This document shows, piece after piece, positions 16,342-24,460 of a stretch of DNA of 38,043 nt. Source of the stretch: JBGQOG01 sp052113705 (GTDB lineage: Bacteria; Pseudomonadota; Alphaproteobacteria; Rhodobacterales; Rhodobacteraceae). A model generated the notes under the pieces. That model had not been told where the DNA came from, made no database searches, and saw nothing but the letters and a program-made list of their open reading frames with translations. The stretch covers positions 1-38,043 of the forward strand of contig NZ_JBGQOG010000030.1 of the NCBI RefSeq assembly GCF_052113705.1. The letters run 5' to 3'. Made by a program: the position numbers and the translations under genes. Each line of letters begins with the position of its first letter. Within the stretch, counting starts at the first letter, position 1.

Positions 16342-17439
16342 ATGTCTACTCTTGAAATCGACCGTGTTCGCAAATCCTACGGTTCCGTCGAGATCCTCAA
16401 GGAAGTGAGCATTTCCATCGGCGCGGGGGATTTCCTCGTGCTGCTTGGGCCCTCGGGTTGCGGAAAATCCACCCTGCTCAGCATGATCGCCGGTTTGGAG
16501 GGAGTCACCGCAGGCGAGATCCGCATCGGCGGCGAGATCGTCAATGACCGCTCTCCCAAGAACCGCGACATCGCCATGGTGTTCCAGTCCTACGCGCTCT
16601 ACCCGACGATGACGGTGCGCGAGAACATCGAATTCGGCATGAAGATCCGCGGCATCGCCGCCGCCGAGCGCAACCGCGCCACCGCCGCCGCGGCGGAGAT
16701 GCTGCAGATCACCCATCTGCTGGATCGCAAGCCCTCGCAGCTTTCGGGCGGGCAACGGCAGCGGGTGGCGATGGGCCGCGCCATCGTCCGGCAGCCGAAA
16801 CTGTTCCTGTTTGACGAGCCGTTGTCGAACCTCGATGCGAAGCTTCGTGTCGATATGCGCACCGAGATCAAGCGTCTGCACGCGCGTCTGGGCACCACCA
16901 TCGTCTATGTGACGCATGACCAGATCGAGGCGATGACCCTGGCGACCCGCGTCGCGGTGATGAAGGACGGCATCGTGCAGCACCTTGCCGACCCGCAGAC
17001 GGTCTATGACCGCCCGGCCAATGTCTATGTGGCCCGCTTCGTCGGATCGCCGTCGATGAACATCATCCCCGGCCGGTTGACGGTGGTGGGCGGCGCCCCG
17101 GTGGTCGAGATCACGCAGGCCGACGGCACGGAAGCCCGCCTGCCGGGCGTCGCGCTCAGCGCCGAGGCGCTGCGCCGCTATGATGGCAAGCCGGTCTTCG
17201 TCGGCATCCGTCCCGAAGCCTTCTCGATCGGCGATGCGGCGGCCGCAGGCGTCGAGGTCGGGATCGATGTCGTCGAACCGACCGGCCCCGATACGCTGGC
17301 GATGTTCTCGCTGAATGGTGCCGAGGTGACCGCGCGTCTGGCGCCGCAAGCGGTGGATGCCGGGCAGAAGGTGCGGCTCACCGTGGATGTCGCCAAGGTC
17401 GTGCTCTTTGATCGCGACAGCGAAACCCGGATTGACTGA
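16342..17439 (+). CDS. ABC transporter ATP-binding protein, sugar (MalK/UgpC/MsmK type)
   Basis: 365 residues, typical of CUT1 ATPases with a C-terminal TOBE/regulatory domain (about residues 235-360). Walker A is GPSGCGKST at 36-44, the signature LSGGQ at 134-138, Walker B LFLFDEPLSNLD just after it, and the switch His is in VTHD near 190. It powers the importer encoded by the three preceding genes. MalK-type proteins are often shared among importers, so it might also serve others. The GMC gene begins 4 bases after its stop. Confidence 0.92.
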   Translation: MSTLEIDRVRKSYGSVEILKEVSISIGAGDFLVLLGPSGCGKSTLLSMIAGLEGVTAGEIRIGGEIVNDRSPKNRDIAMVFQSYALYPTMTVRENIEFGMKIRGIAAAERNRATAAAAEMLQITHLLDRKPSQLSGGQRQRVAMGRAIVRQPKLFLFDEPLSNLDAKLRVDMRTEIKRLHARLGTTIVYVTHDQIEAMTLATRVAVMKDGIVQHLADPQTVYDRPANVYVARFVGSPSMNIIPGRLTVVGGAPVVEITQADGTEARLPGVALSAEALRRYDGKPVFVGIRPEAFSIGDAAAAGVEVGIDVVEPTGPDTLAMFSLNGAEVTARLAPQAVDAGQKVRLTVDVAKVVLFDRDSETRID

Positions 17440-17443
17440 CAGC

Positions 17444-19006
17444 ATGAGCGACCTGACCGCCGATGTCGTCATCATAGGGTCCGGGATCGGCGGTGGCACC
17501 ATGGCTTCGGCCCTGGCCGCCACCGGCCGCCGCATCCTGGTTCTGGAACGGGGCGAGCATTTGCCCGACAGCCCCGAAGCGCGCGACGATGTCGCGATCT
17601 TCGAAAAGGGTGTCTATCGATCGTCCGAGGCATGGATCGGCACCGATGGTGCCCGTTTCCTGCCCGGAAATTATTACTATGTCGGGGGGAATTCAAAATT
17701 CTACGGCGCGGTAATGTATCGCTACCGCGCCGAGGATTTTACGCCGCGCCCGCATCTGGAGGGAACCTCGCCGGGCTGGCCGATGGCATATGCGGCGTTG
17801 GCCCCCTGGTATGACCGGGCCGAGGCGCTGTTCCGCGTCTGCGGCACCGCGGGTCAGGATCCAAGCGACCCGCCGCGTTCGGGGCCGTTTCCGCATCCGG
17901 CGGTGCCGGATGAACCTGCCTTGCAGAAGGTGCGGGCACGACTGACCAAGGCCGGGGTAACGCCGTCGAGCCTGCCGCTGGCCATCGATCTTCCGGCTTG
18001 GCTCGCGCGCGGGCAGACCGGATGGGATGCATTCCCCAATACCGGCGGCGCGGGCAAGATCGACGCTGAAGTCGGGCCGCTGGCCGCGGCATTGCGGCAC
18101 CCCAATGTGCAGCTGCGCACCGGTGCCAGAGTGGTCCGGCTCGAAACCGATGCCGAGGGCGGCCGCATTCTGGCCGCGGTCGTGCAGGGGCCGAGAGGCG
18201 AGGAACGGGTTACCGCGCTGCATTTCGTGGTGGCCGCCGGGGCGGTGCAGACCGCGGCGCTGTTGCTCCGCTCGGCCAATGCGGCGCATCCGACCGGGCT
18301 GGCGAATGGATCCGACCAGCTGGGCCGGAATTTCATGAACCACAACACCAGCGCGCTGATCGCCGTCGATCCGCGGCTGAAGAATACGTCGGTCTATCAA
18401 AAGACGCTGTGCTTTAACGATTTTTACAACGACGATCCCAAAACCGGGGCCCCTCTGGGCAATGTCCAGCTTTTGGGCCGGATCACCGGCAATATCCTCA
18501 AGGCCCAGGTGCCCCTGCTGCCCAGGCCCCTGGCGCGGATGATCGCCGACCGGGCCTTTGGTTGGTTCCTGACCAGCGAGGATCTGCCAAACCCGTCCAG
18601 CCGGGTCATGGTGCGCGACGAGGATATTATCGTCGACTGGCAACGCTCGAACATGAAGGCGCATGCGGCGCTGATTGCGCGCGCCAAGGCGGTGATGCGG
18701 CGCGCCGGATTTCCGCTGGTTCTGGTCCGCACGTTTGGGCGCAAGACGACCTCGCATCAATGCGGTACGGCGCGGCTGGGAAACAACCCGGCGACCTCGG
18801 TGGTCGATCTCGATTGCCGCAGCCATCAGGTGCGCAATCTCTGGATCACCGATGCCTCCGTCCTACCGACCTCGGCCGCGGTCAATCCGGCCCTGACGAT
18901 TGCGGCGCTGTCGCTGAAAGCCGGGCAGGCACTGGCCGCGGAGTTCACGGGAAATGGTTCCGGAACTGCGGCGACTGCGTTGGGTGACCGGATCGAAAAT
19001 GCTTGA
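17444..19006 (+). CDS. GMC-family FAD-dependent oxidoreductase (sugar dehydrogenase-like)
   Basis: 520 residues. FAD motif VIIGSGIGGGTMA lies near 9-21 and LERGEHLP near 36-43. The C-terminal block SHQCGTARLG (His438 first) and NPALTIAA carry the catalytic region. This subtype, with CGTxRxG after the first His, is common in gluconate-2-, fructose- and glucoside-3-dehydrogenase-like large subunits, which oxidise sugar hydroxyls and hand electrons to a cytochrome. No small or cytochrome subunit is encoded next to it. It starts 4 bases after the ATPase stop and is last in the operon; mobile-element DNA begins within 150 bases of its stop. It differs clearly from the GMC protein at 3912-5501. Confidence 0.85.
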   Translation: MSDLTADVVIIGSGIGGGTMASALAATGRRILVLERGEHLPDSPEARDDVAIFEKGVYRSSEAWIGTDGARFLPGNYYYVGGNSKFYGAVMYRYRAEDFTPRPHLEGTSPGWPMAYAALAPWYDRAEALFRVCGTAGQDPSDPPRSGPFPHPAVPDEPALQKVRARLTKAGVTPSSLPLAIDLPAWLARGQTGWDAFPNTGGAGKIDAEVGPLAAALRHPNVQLRTGARVVRLETDAEGGRILAAVVQGPRGEERVTALHFVVAAGAVQTAALLLRSANAAHPTGLANGSDQLGRNFMNHNTSALIAVDPRLKNTSVYQKTLCFNDFYNDDPKTGAPLGNVQLLGRITGNILKAQVPLLPRPLARMIADRAFGWFLTSEDLPNPSSRVMVRDEDIIVDWQRSNMKAHAALIARAKAVMRRAGFPLVLVRTFGRKTTSHQCGTARLGNNPATSVVDLDCRSHQVRNLWITDASVLPTSAAVNPALTIAALSLKAGQALAAEFTGNGSGTAATALGDRIENA

Positions 19007-19019
19007 TCGTGCGCAAATG

Positions 19020-19201
19020 TCCGACTTTCGGAGGTGGTCTGAGCACGGATGATGGGTTGCGTGGCCCCTGCTGGCGGCACCAATGTGCCCAAGGGATCCG
19101 GTCAAGATCAGGGGGACACCCATCATGAAACACGTCGCGATCTTCGGTGTTGACCTAGGAACCGGCGCCTTCAACTGCATGAAGCGACAGCAGGTGTCAA
19201 C
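19020..19201 (+). pseudogene. 5' remnant of an IS110-type element
   Basis: ATG 19124 opens a frame reading MKHVAIFGVDLG, which is the N-terminus of many IS110-family DEDD transposases including the first catalytic Asp. After VDLG the match fails and the frame runs into the neighbouring IS3-family element. GGGGGAC lies ahead of the ATG, and the preceding 100 bases are non-coding as in IS110 leaders. The element has lost nearly all of its transposase. Its possible middle part lies at 80-258 on the same strand. Confidence 0.5.
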
Positions 19202-19240
19202 TGAGGTGCTCCCCATTCCTTGGACAGGATCTGGCGATTT

Positions 19241-20114
19241 TCAAGCTCTGATCCGCTCCGGCTGATCGGGTTGCGTTGCTTCGATTTGCAGTGAGTAGAC
19301 CACTGCCGGTGGCTGTCCGCCAAGGGCTTTGTGCGGGCGGCGGTGATTGTAGAACTCCATCCATTTCCGGACACCCGCGCGGGCCTGTGACCCGCTCTCC
19401 CAGGCATGCAGATAAACGCACTCGTATTTCAACGTGCGCCACAGACGCTCGATGAAGATGTTGTCCAGATAGCGGCCCTTGCCATCCATTGAGATGCGGA
19501 TGCCCGACCGCCGCAGGCGGTCTGTCCACGCAAACGACGTGAACTGAGATCCCTGATCGCTGTTCATGATGTCCGGCGGTCCGAACCGATAGATGGCCTC
19601 GTTCAGCCCCTCGACGCATAACTCCGCGTCCAGCGTGTTCGAGATCCGCCACGACAGAACCATGCGGGTGTGCCAGTCCATGATCGCCACCAGATAGAGG
19701 AATCCGCGGCGCATCGGCAGGTAGGTGATGTCCACGCACCAAACCTGATTTGGCCTGTCCACCCGCAGTCCACGAAACCGGCAGCAGCTCATTGTGCCCC
19801 TTCGCTGGCTTACTGGTGTTCGGCTTCTGATAGATCGGCATCAACCCCATCAGGCGCATGAGCCGACGGATGCGCTTCTCGTTCACCGCGTGGCCCTCGT
19901 TGCGCAGGTGCCACGTCATCTGGCGAACGCCGAAGAACGGCGTGTCGAGGAACTGCACGTCGATCAGCCGCATCAGCGCGAGGTTCTGCTCGGTCTCACC
20001 CTGCGGCGTGTAATAGAACGACGACCGGGGAATCGACAGCAGCGCGCACTGCTGACCGATCGACAAGTCCGAATGGTCACGTTCGATCATGGCGCGCCTC
20101 ACTTCCCGCCCCAA
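19241..20114 (-). pseudogene. IS3-family transposase OrfB, frameshifted
   Basis: The 5' part encodes a normal OrfB N-terminus (SIPRSSFYYTPQGETE, FGVRQMTWHLRNEG, RIRRLMRLMGLMPIYQKPN), the HTH_21-type region. The 3' part (RGLRVDRPNQVWCVDITYLPM, NSDQGSQFTS, IERLWRTLKYE) is an rve integrase core with the D,D,E residues. The two parts are in different frames, meeting at 19768-19791, where the usual segment before RGLRVD is replaced by the 24-base terminus of another IS3 element. The stop is at 19241-19243. No full-length transposase can be made without correction, so the copy should be immobile on its own. Confidence 0.82.
19768..19791 (+). repeat. Copy of the IS terminus at 54-77, embedded in OrfB
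   Basis: Identical over 24 bases to 54-77 and in the same orientation. It replaces normal OrfB sequence and changes the frame. Its CGTGGAC end (minus strand) coincides with OrfB's own codons for RG (CGT GGA C), a 7-base overlap where a deletion could have joined the two. Confidence 0.65.
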
Positions 20115-20392
20115 GGCTTGAGCTTTCTTTCCAAAAAAGAGTTGGCCACCGCCAGCTCTCCGATCTTGGCATGCAGGTCCCTGACCTGGTCTTCATCGAT
20201 GACTGGTGCCTTGCGGCTGCCTCGTTCAAAGACACCGGACGCGCCATCCAGCAGCGCACGTTTCCATTGGTTGATCATCGTCGGATGCACGCCGAACCGG
20301 CTCGCCAGCTCCGACACGGTCGACTCGCCTTTCAGCGCTTCCAGCGCCACCTTCGCCTTGAACTCAGGGGCATGCTGCTTTCGTTTCGACAT
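20099..20392 (-). CDS. IS3-family transposase OrfA
   Basis: 97 residues, the usual OrfA size, with a HTH_Tnp_1 helix-turn-helix (FKAKVALEALKGESTVSELASRFG, split by eye into KVALEAL, VSELASRFGVHPTMINQWK) and a short leucine-rich C-terminal part (IGELAVANSFLERKLK). OrfA binds the terminal repeats and, fused to OrfB by a -1 frameshift, forms the transposase. A T-TTT-TTG heptamer on the minus strand at 20138-20132 is in the correct phase for such a shift, and the OrfB frame is open back to it. Intact here, but its partner is broken. Confidence 0.82.
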   Translation of the reverse strand: MSKRKQHAPEFKAKVALEALKGESTVSELASRFGVHPTMINQWKRALLDGASGVFERGSRKAPVIDEDQVRDLHAKIGELAVANSFLERKLKPWGGK

Positions 20393-20472
20393 CTTCGATC
20401 TCCTTCGTGGTGAAGATCAACAGACAGCAAATCAGAGCTTACGTCAGTGTCCAGTTTTCGGGGACCACCTCA

Positions 20473-20885
20473 TAGCGGCGGTTTGGCGGGAAGGCAGTTC
20501 ATCCCATTAGCTCAGAGGTTGGCTGAGATATTGTGGCTGTGTTGCGCAACGCGCCGCCTGATGATGCCAGACAAAACATCCTGGCAGAGCCGCAATTTTA
20601 ACGGTGTCGAATGTCGACGATAGGCACCTCGGGACGTCATGTTGCTTTTGCCATGCAAGGCCCGTCTCGCATATCAGATCTTCAGCCTCGGTGCTCCAAC
20701 CGATGGTGTTCACTCCACACCCGGGTCGCCTCTGGGTCGAAATCAACCAATATCTGCAAAGGTGCCACTGCAACGCGGCACTTCATTTTCACTTGAATCT
20801 GACAATGCAATTTTTATTGCTTAAGCGTAATTTTGTCAATATACGCTTCATGAATGCGAAAATCCATCGGCGGGAGGAAACCACG
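20473..20885 (+). promoter_or_regulatory. Intergenic region and promoter zone of iolD
   Basis: 413 bases with no supported gene. The AT-rich part from 20790 holds the GCAA-N6-TTGC operator (20807-20820) and an inverted repeat AAGCGTA-N12-TACGCTT (20823-20848). A possible promoter is TTGCTT at 20817-20822 with TATACG at 20840-20845, spacing 17. GGGAGGA at 20872-20878 is the ribosome site for iolD. The left part (20473-20600) shows GGCTGTGTTGCGCAAC at 20532, which resembles an IS end but has no transposase next to it. Confidence 0.5.
20807..20820. promoter_or_regulatory. GCAA-N6-TTGC operator before iolD
   Basis: GCAA TTTTTA TTGC. The same spaced palindrome occurs before the ABC importer (26818-26831) and iolG (30670-30683). 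The form and spacing resemble the GGAA-N6-TTCC site described for the RpiR-type IolR of Sinorhizobium meliloti (recalled from literature). Confidence 0.6.
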
Positions 20886-22745
20886 ATGACCGAGACAACC
20901 ATCCGTCTAACTATGGCGCAGGCCTTAGTGCGGTATCTTTGCAACCAGTATACAGTTATCGACGGCGATCGCGTCGCGCTTTTTGCTGGGGTTTTTGGAA
21001 TTTTCGGGCATGGCAACGTCACCTGCCTTTCCGAAGCGCTTGAGCAGGTGCAAGATCAGCTGCCCACTTGGCGCGGTCAAAACGAGCAATCCATGGCATT
21101 GGCCGCTGTGGGTTTCGCAAAAGCCAAGCTGCGTCGTCAGATTATGATTGCCGCATCCTCCGTGGGGCCGGGCGCAACGAATATGATCACCGCTGCCGGT
21201 GTGGCCCATGCGAACCGCTTGCCCGTGCTGATTCTGGCGGGGGATACCTATGTGAACCGCTTGCCGGACCCTGTGCTACAGCAGGTTGAGCATTTCGGCA
21301 CGCCCTCGATCACCGTCAACGACGGCTTTCGCTGCGTGTCCCGCTTTTGGGATCGAATCGTCCACCCCGCGCAGCTTCTGTCATCCCTACCTCAGGCACT
21401 GACCACCATGCTCGATCCAGCGGATTGTGGCCCAGCGTTCATCGGCCTGCCGCAAGACATTCAGGAAATCGCCTATGACTACCCGGTGCGTTTCTTTGAG
21501 GAGAAGGTATGGGCGATCCCGCGTCCGCGCGCAGCGCGCGACGAAATCAGCGCCGCGGTTGAACTGCTTAAGAGCGCGAAGAAGCCCCTGATCATTTCAG
21601 GCGGCGGCGTGCGCTATTCGGGCGCAAACGACCTCCTGTCCGATTTTGCAATGCGGCGCGGAATTCCGATGACCGAAACCATCGCCGGCAAAGGCGCCGT
21701 CGTGCATGACCACCCCGCCTATGTTGGCGCGATGGGGATCGAGGGGACCGAGGCCGCGCGTGAACTGGCGGAGACCGCCGACGTAATCATCGCCGTCGGG
21801 ACCCGGATGCAGGATTTCACCACCGGTTCGTGGACGACGTTTTCGCCTGAGGCCAAATTCCTGAACATCAACGCCGCGCGATTTGATGCGTCCAAGCATT
21901 TCGCCACGCCGGTCGTTGGCGATGCGCTAGAATGCCTGCGCGAAATCGACGACGCTCTGGACGACTGGGCCTGCGATCCAGCGCAAATGGCAAACGCTCA
22001 AAAGCTTTATGCCGAATGGAACGTCTCGCTCGATGCCGGTCAGGCCCCCAGCAATGCACAGGTACCTTCCTATGCCCAAGTGATCGCGGTGGTCAACAAA
22101 ATGGCCAAACCCGAGGACACGATGGTAACAGCAGCAGGAGGCCTGCCGGGAGAGACCGCGAAAAACTGGCGCGTCAAATCTCCCAATACCTATGACCTTG
22201 AGTTTGGTTTTTCCTGCATGGGCTATGAAATTGCGGGTGGCTGGGGACATGCCATGGCCAAGGCGGGGAAGGGCGTGCCAATCGTCATGCTGGGGGACGG
22301 CTCCTATATGATGATGAACTCCGATATCTATTCCACCGTTCTGAGCGGCCACAAAATGATCGTGGTGGTTTGCGACAATGGCGGCTTTGGCGTCATCAAC
22401 CGGCTACAGACCAACATGGGCGTGCCAGGGTTCAACAACCTGCTCAAAGACTCGCGTATTCTCGACAAAGAAAACTTCCCGCATGTGGATTTCGTGGCCC
22501 ATGCCCGTGCGATGGGGGCCGAAGCGCGGCATTGCGAGAGCCTCGCCGACCTCGAAGAGGCGATGGCCTGGGCGCAGGAAACAGACCGCACCACCGTACT
22601 GTCGATCAACTCGGATGCCTATGCCTGGACGGCAGGTGGCGCGGGTTGGTATGTGGGCGCGCCTGAAGTCAGCGCGCGAGAGAGCATCCGTACCGCGCGG
22701 AAAAATCAAGAAAAATTCCGTGAAAAACAGCGTCGGGGGATTTGA
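20886..22745 (+). CDS. iolD: 3D-(3,5/4)-trihydroxycyclohexane-1,2-dione acylhydrolase (ring-opening)
   Basis: 619 residues, matching IolD. This ThDP enzyme opens the trihydroxycyclohexanedione ring in inositol breakdown to 5-deoxy-glucuronate. IolD hallmarks are seen throughout: GIFGHGNV near 38-45, catalytic Glu67 in GQNEQSMA, SVGPGATNMITAAGVAHAN, PDPVLQQVEHFG, the ThDP motif GDGSYMM from 470 to Asn498, and LEFGFSCMGYEI. ATG 20886 has GGGAGGA 8 bases ahead. It is the first gene of a run of five tightly packed genes ending at 26683. It is preceded by the GCAA-N6-TTGC operator. It is clearly different from the ThDP enzyme at 9908. Confidence 0.94.
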   Translation: MTETTIRLTMAQALVRYLCNQYTVIDGDRVALFAGVFGIFGHGNVTCLSEALEQVQDQLPTWRGQNEQSMALAAVGFAKAKLRRQIMIAASSVGPGATNMITAAGVAHANRLPVLILAGDTYVNRLPDPVLQQVEHFGTPSITVNDGFRCVSRFWDRIVHPAQLLSSLPQALTTMLDPADCGPAFIGLPQDIQEIAYDYPVRFFEEKVWAIPRPRAARDEISAAVELLKSAKKPLIISGGGVRYSGANDLLSDFAMRRGIPMTETIAGKGAVVHDHPAYVGAMGIEGTEAARELAETADVIIAVGTRMQDFTTGSWTTFSPEAKFLNINAARFDASKHFATPVVGDALECLREIDDALDDWACDPAQMANAQKLYAEWNVSLDAGQAPSNAQVPSYAQVIAVVNKMAKPEDTMVTAAGGLPGETAKNWRVKSPNTYDLEFGFSCMGYEIAGGWGHAMAKAGKGVPIVMLGDGSYMMMNSDIYSTVLSGHKMIVVVCDNGGFGVINRLQTNMGVPGFNNLLKDSRILDKENFPHVDFVAHARAMGAEARHCESLADLEEAMAWAQETDRTTVLSINSDAYAWTAGGAGWYVGAPEVSARESIRTARKNQEKFREKQRRGI

Positions 22746-23644
22746 TGGTGCTGAAAGCTAAATTGGGCATTGCCCCCATCGCATGGTGGAACGACGACCT
22801 TGCGGAACTCTCCGATGATGTGTCGTTGGAAGAATGTCTGCGTCAGGCCGCATTGGCTGGCTTGACGGGCATGGAAACTGGCCGCCGCTTTCCAATGGAC
22901 ATGGCCGAACTTGGGCCGATCTTGAACCGTCACGGGATCTCAGTCTGTGGCGGTTGGTTTTCGGGCCTGCTTCTGGACGGAGATATCGAGGTTGAGAAGG
23001 AACGCATCGCGCAACAGCACGCGTTCTTCAAAGCGGCCAACGCACCCTGTATCGTTTATGGCGAAACCGCGCGTTCGGTGCAGGGCGAACGTCACACTCC
23101 GCTTTGCGCCAAACCCAAGTTGAGCGAAGCCGAGATGGCCGCCTACGGGCGCAAGATGTCGGATTTCGCCGATTGGTGCGCGGCCAATGGGATGCCCCTC
23201 GCCTATCACCACCACATGGCCGCCGCAGTGGAAACCGAGGAAGAGCTTGATCTGTTCCTAAAACACAGCTCGGTTCCGCTGCTGTTTGACGCAGGCCACA
23301 TGGCCTTTGCCGGCGGCGACAACCTGCGCGTTATCGACACCCACGCAAAACGCATCTCTCATGTTCATACCAAAGACGTGCGCATGGACGTGATCAACGG
23401 CCTCGATCGCAGCCGCGAAAGCTTTTTGGATGCGGTGATCAAGGGCGCCTTTACCGTGCCCGGCGACGGCACCCTGGATTTCGAGGTTATCGTCAAAGCG
23501 CTGGCGGACAAGGGCTATGAAGGCTGGTTCGTGATTGAGGCCGAACAGGACCCGATCAAAAACCCGCCGCTCATCATGGCGCGCAAAGGGCGCGCTGAAT
23601 TGAAACGCGTCATGGACGCAGCTGGATATGAGGTGTCGCAATGA
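22745..23644 (+). CDS. iolE: Myo-inosose-2 dehydratase
   Basis: 299 residues, as Bacillus IolE (about 297). It dehydrates 2-keto-myo-inositol to the trihydroxycyclohexanedione used by IolD. Sequence blocks typical of IolE: GIAPIAWWNDDL at the N-terminus, GWFSGLLLDGDIE, LAYHHHM, LLFDAGHMAF, HVHTKDVRMDV, GAFTVPGDGTLDF and WFVIEAEQDP, which include the TIM-barrel metal ligands (Glu, Asp, His). The ATG shares one base with the iolD stop (TGATG), so translation is coupled. It ends in an ATGA overlap with the SDR gene. Confidence 0.94.
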   Translation: MVLKAKLGIAPIAWWNDDLAELSDDVSLEECLRQAALAGLTGMETGRRFPMDMAELGPILNRHGISVCGGWFSGLLLDGDIEVEKERIAQQHAFFKAANAPCIVYGETARSVQGERHTPLCAKPKLSEAEMAAYGRKMSDFADWCAANGMPLAYHHHMAAAVETEEELDLFLKHSSVPLLFDAGHMAFAGGDNLRVIDTHAKRISHVHTKDVRMDVINGLDRSRESFLDAVIKGAFTVPGDGTLDFEVIVKALADKGYEGWFVIEAEQDPIKNPPLIMARKGRAELKRVMDAAGYEVSQ

Positions 23645-24456
23645 ACTCTATTGCAGGAAAAATCGCCGTGGTCACCGGCGGCACCCAGGGACTTGGTGCG
23701 GCCATCGCACTGCTGTTTGCCAAGGCGGGGGCTGCGGGCATTGTCATCGTGGGGCGGGGAGTTGAAAAAGGCAGCGCCAAAGCCGCGCAGATTACCGCCG
23801 AGACTGGCGTGCACACCGAAATGGTTCCTGCGGATCTGGAAAGCATCGACGACGTCCGCCGCATCATGGGCGAAACCGACCGCCTGTTTGGACGGGTGGA
23901 TATTCTGGTGAACGCCGCTGGGCTGACGGACCGGGGCAACCTACTCAATACATCGCCCGAACTATTCGACCGTATCTTTGCCGTCAACGTACGGGCACCG
24001 TTCTTCCTGATGCAGGATGCGGTGAAGCTGATGGAACGCGAAGGCATTACCGGCACCATCGTCAACATCGGCTCGGCCTCCGAGCGCGCGGGCCAGCCGT
24101 TCATTGCACCCTATTGCGCCTCTAAGGGGGCTCTGGCGACACTTACGCGCAATTCTGGCTATGCTCTTATGCGCAACCGCATCCGCGTAAATCAGCTTGA
24201 TATCGGATGGATGAATTCAGACCACGAACGCAAGTTGCAGGAGGCCGAGTCCGGCGATCCGGATTTCATCAATAAACAGGCCGCAACGCTGCCGTTCGGC
24301 CGCCTGCTCGAGCCCGAAGAAGTGGCCAAGGCGGTGCTGTTCCTGGCATCTGACGACAGCGGCATGATGACAGGATCGGTGGTGCATTTCGATCAATCCG
24401 TCTGGGGCGGTTATGACGGCCAGGCGCCGGCACCCGCGGAAAAGCTCAAGGCCTAA
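23641..24456 (+). CDS. Short-chain dehydrogenase/reductase
   Basis: 271 residues of the classical SDR family. The cofactor motif TGGTQGLG is near 13-20, NAAG near 89, and the catalytic Tyr158-Lys162 in PYCASKGAL with the Ser in NIGSAS. It starts inside the iolE stop (ATGA, 4-base overlap). In an inositol cluster it could oxidise or reduce an inositol isomer or a keto-inositol, feeding the IolE substrate. The C-terminus is rich in Ala, Pro and Lys and has no known role. No specific family name is assigned. Confidence 0.85.
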   Translation: MNSIAGKIAVVTGGTQGLGAAIALLFAKAGAAGIVIVGRGVEKGSAKAAQITAETGVHTEMVPADLESIDDVRRIMGETDRLFGRVDILVNAAGLTDRGNLLNTSPELFDRIFAVNVRAPFFLMQDAVKLMEREGITGTIVNIGSASERAGQPFIAPYCASKGALATLTRNSGYALMRNRIRVNQLDIGWMNSDHERKLQEAESGDPDFINKQAATLPFGRLLEPEEVAKAVLFLASDDSGMMTGSVVHFDQSVWGGYDGQAPAPAEKLKA

Positions 24457-24460
24457 ATCC

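Larger units (their letters stand above)
19202..20472 (-). mobile_element. IS3-family insertion sequence, inactivated
   Basis: About 1271 bases. Imperfect terminal repeats: left TGAGGTGCTCCCC...TGGACA from 19202, right (minus strand) TGAGGTGGTCCCC...TGGACA ending at 20472. It holds two overlapping minus-strand frames, OrfA and OrfB, the IS3-family plan. No matching target duplication is seen (GTCAAC on the left, TAGCGG on the right), so one flank has probably been rearranged. OrfB is broken at 19768-19791 by a copy of another IS3 element's terminus. Confidence 0.82.

Noticed and set aside
20532..20548. GGCTGTGTTGCGCAAC as the end of another insertion sequence
   Set aside because: It resembles some IS termini but no partner end or transposase is seen within the gap, so no element is called.
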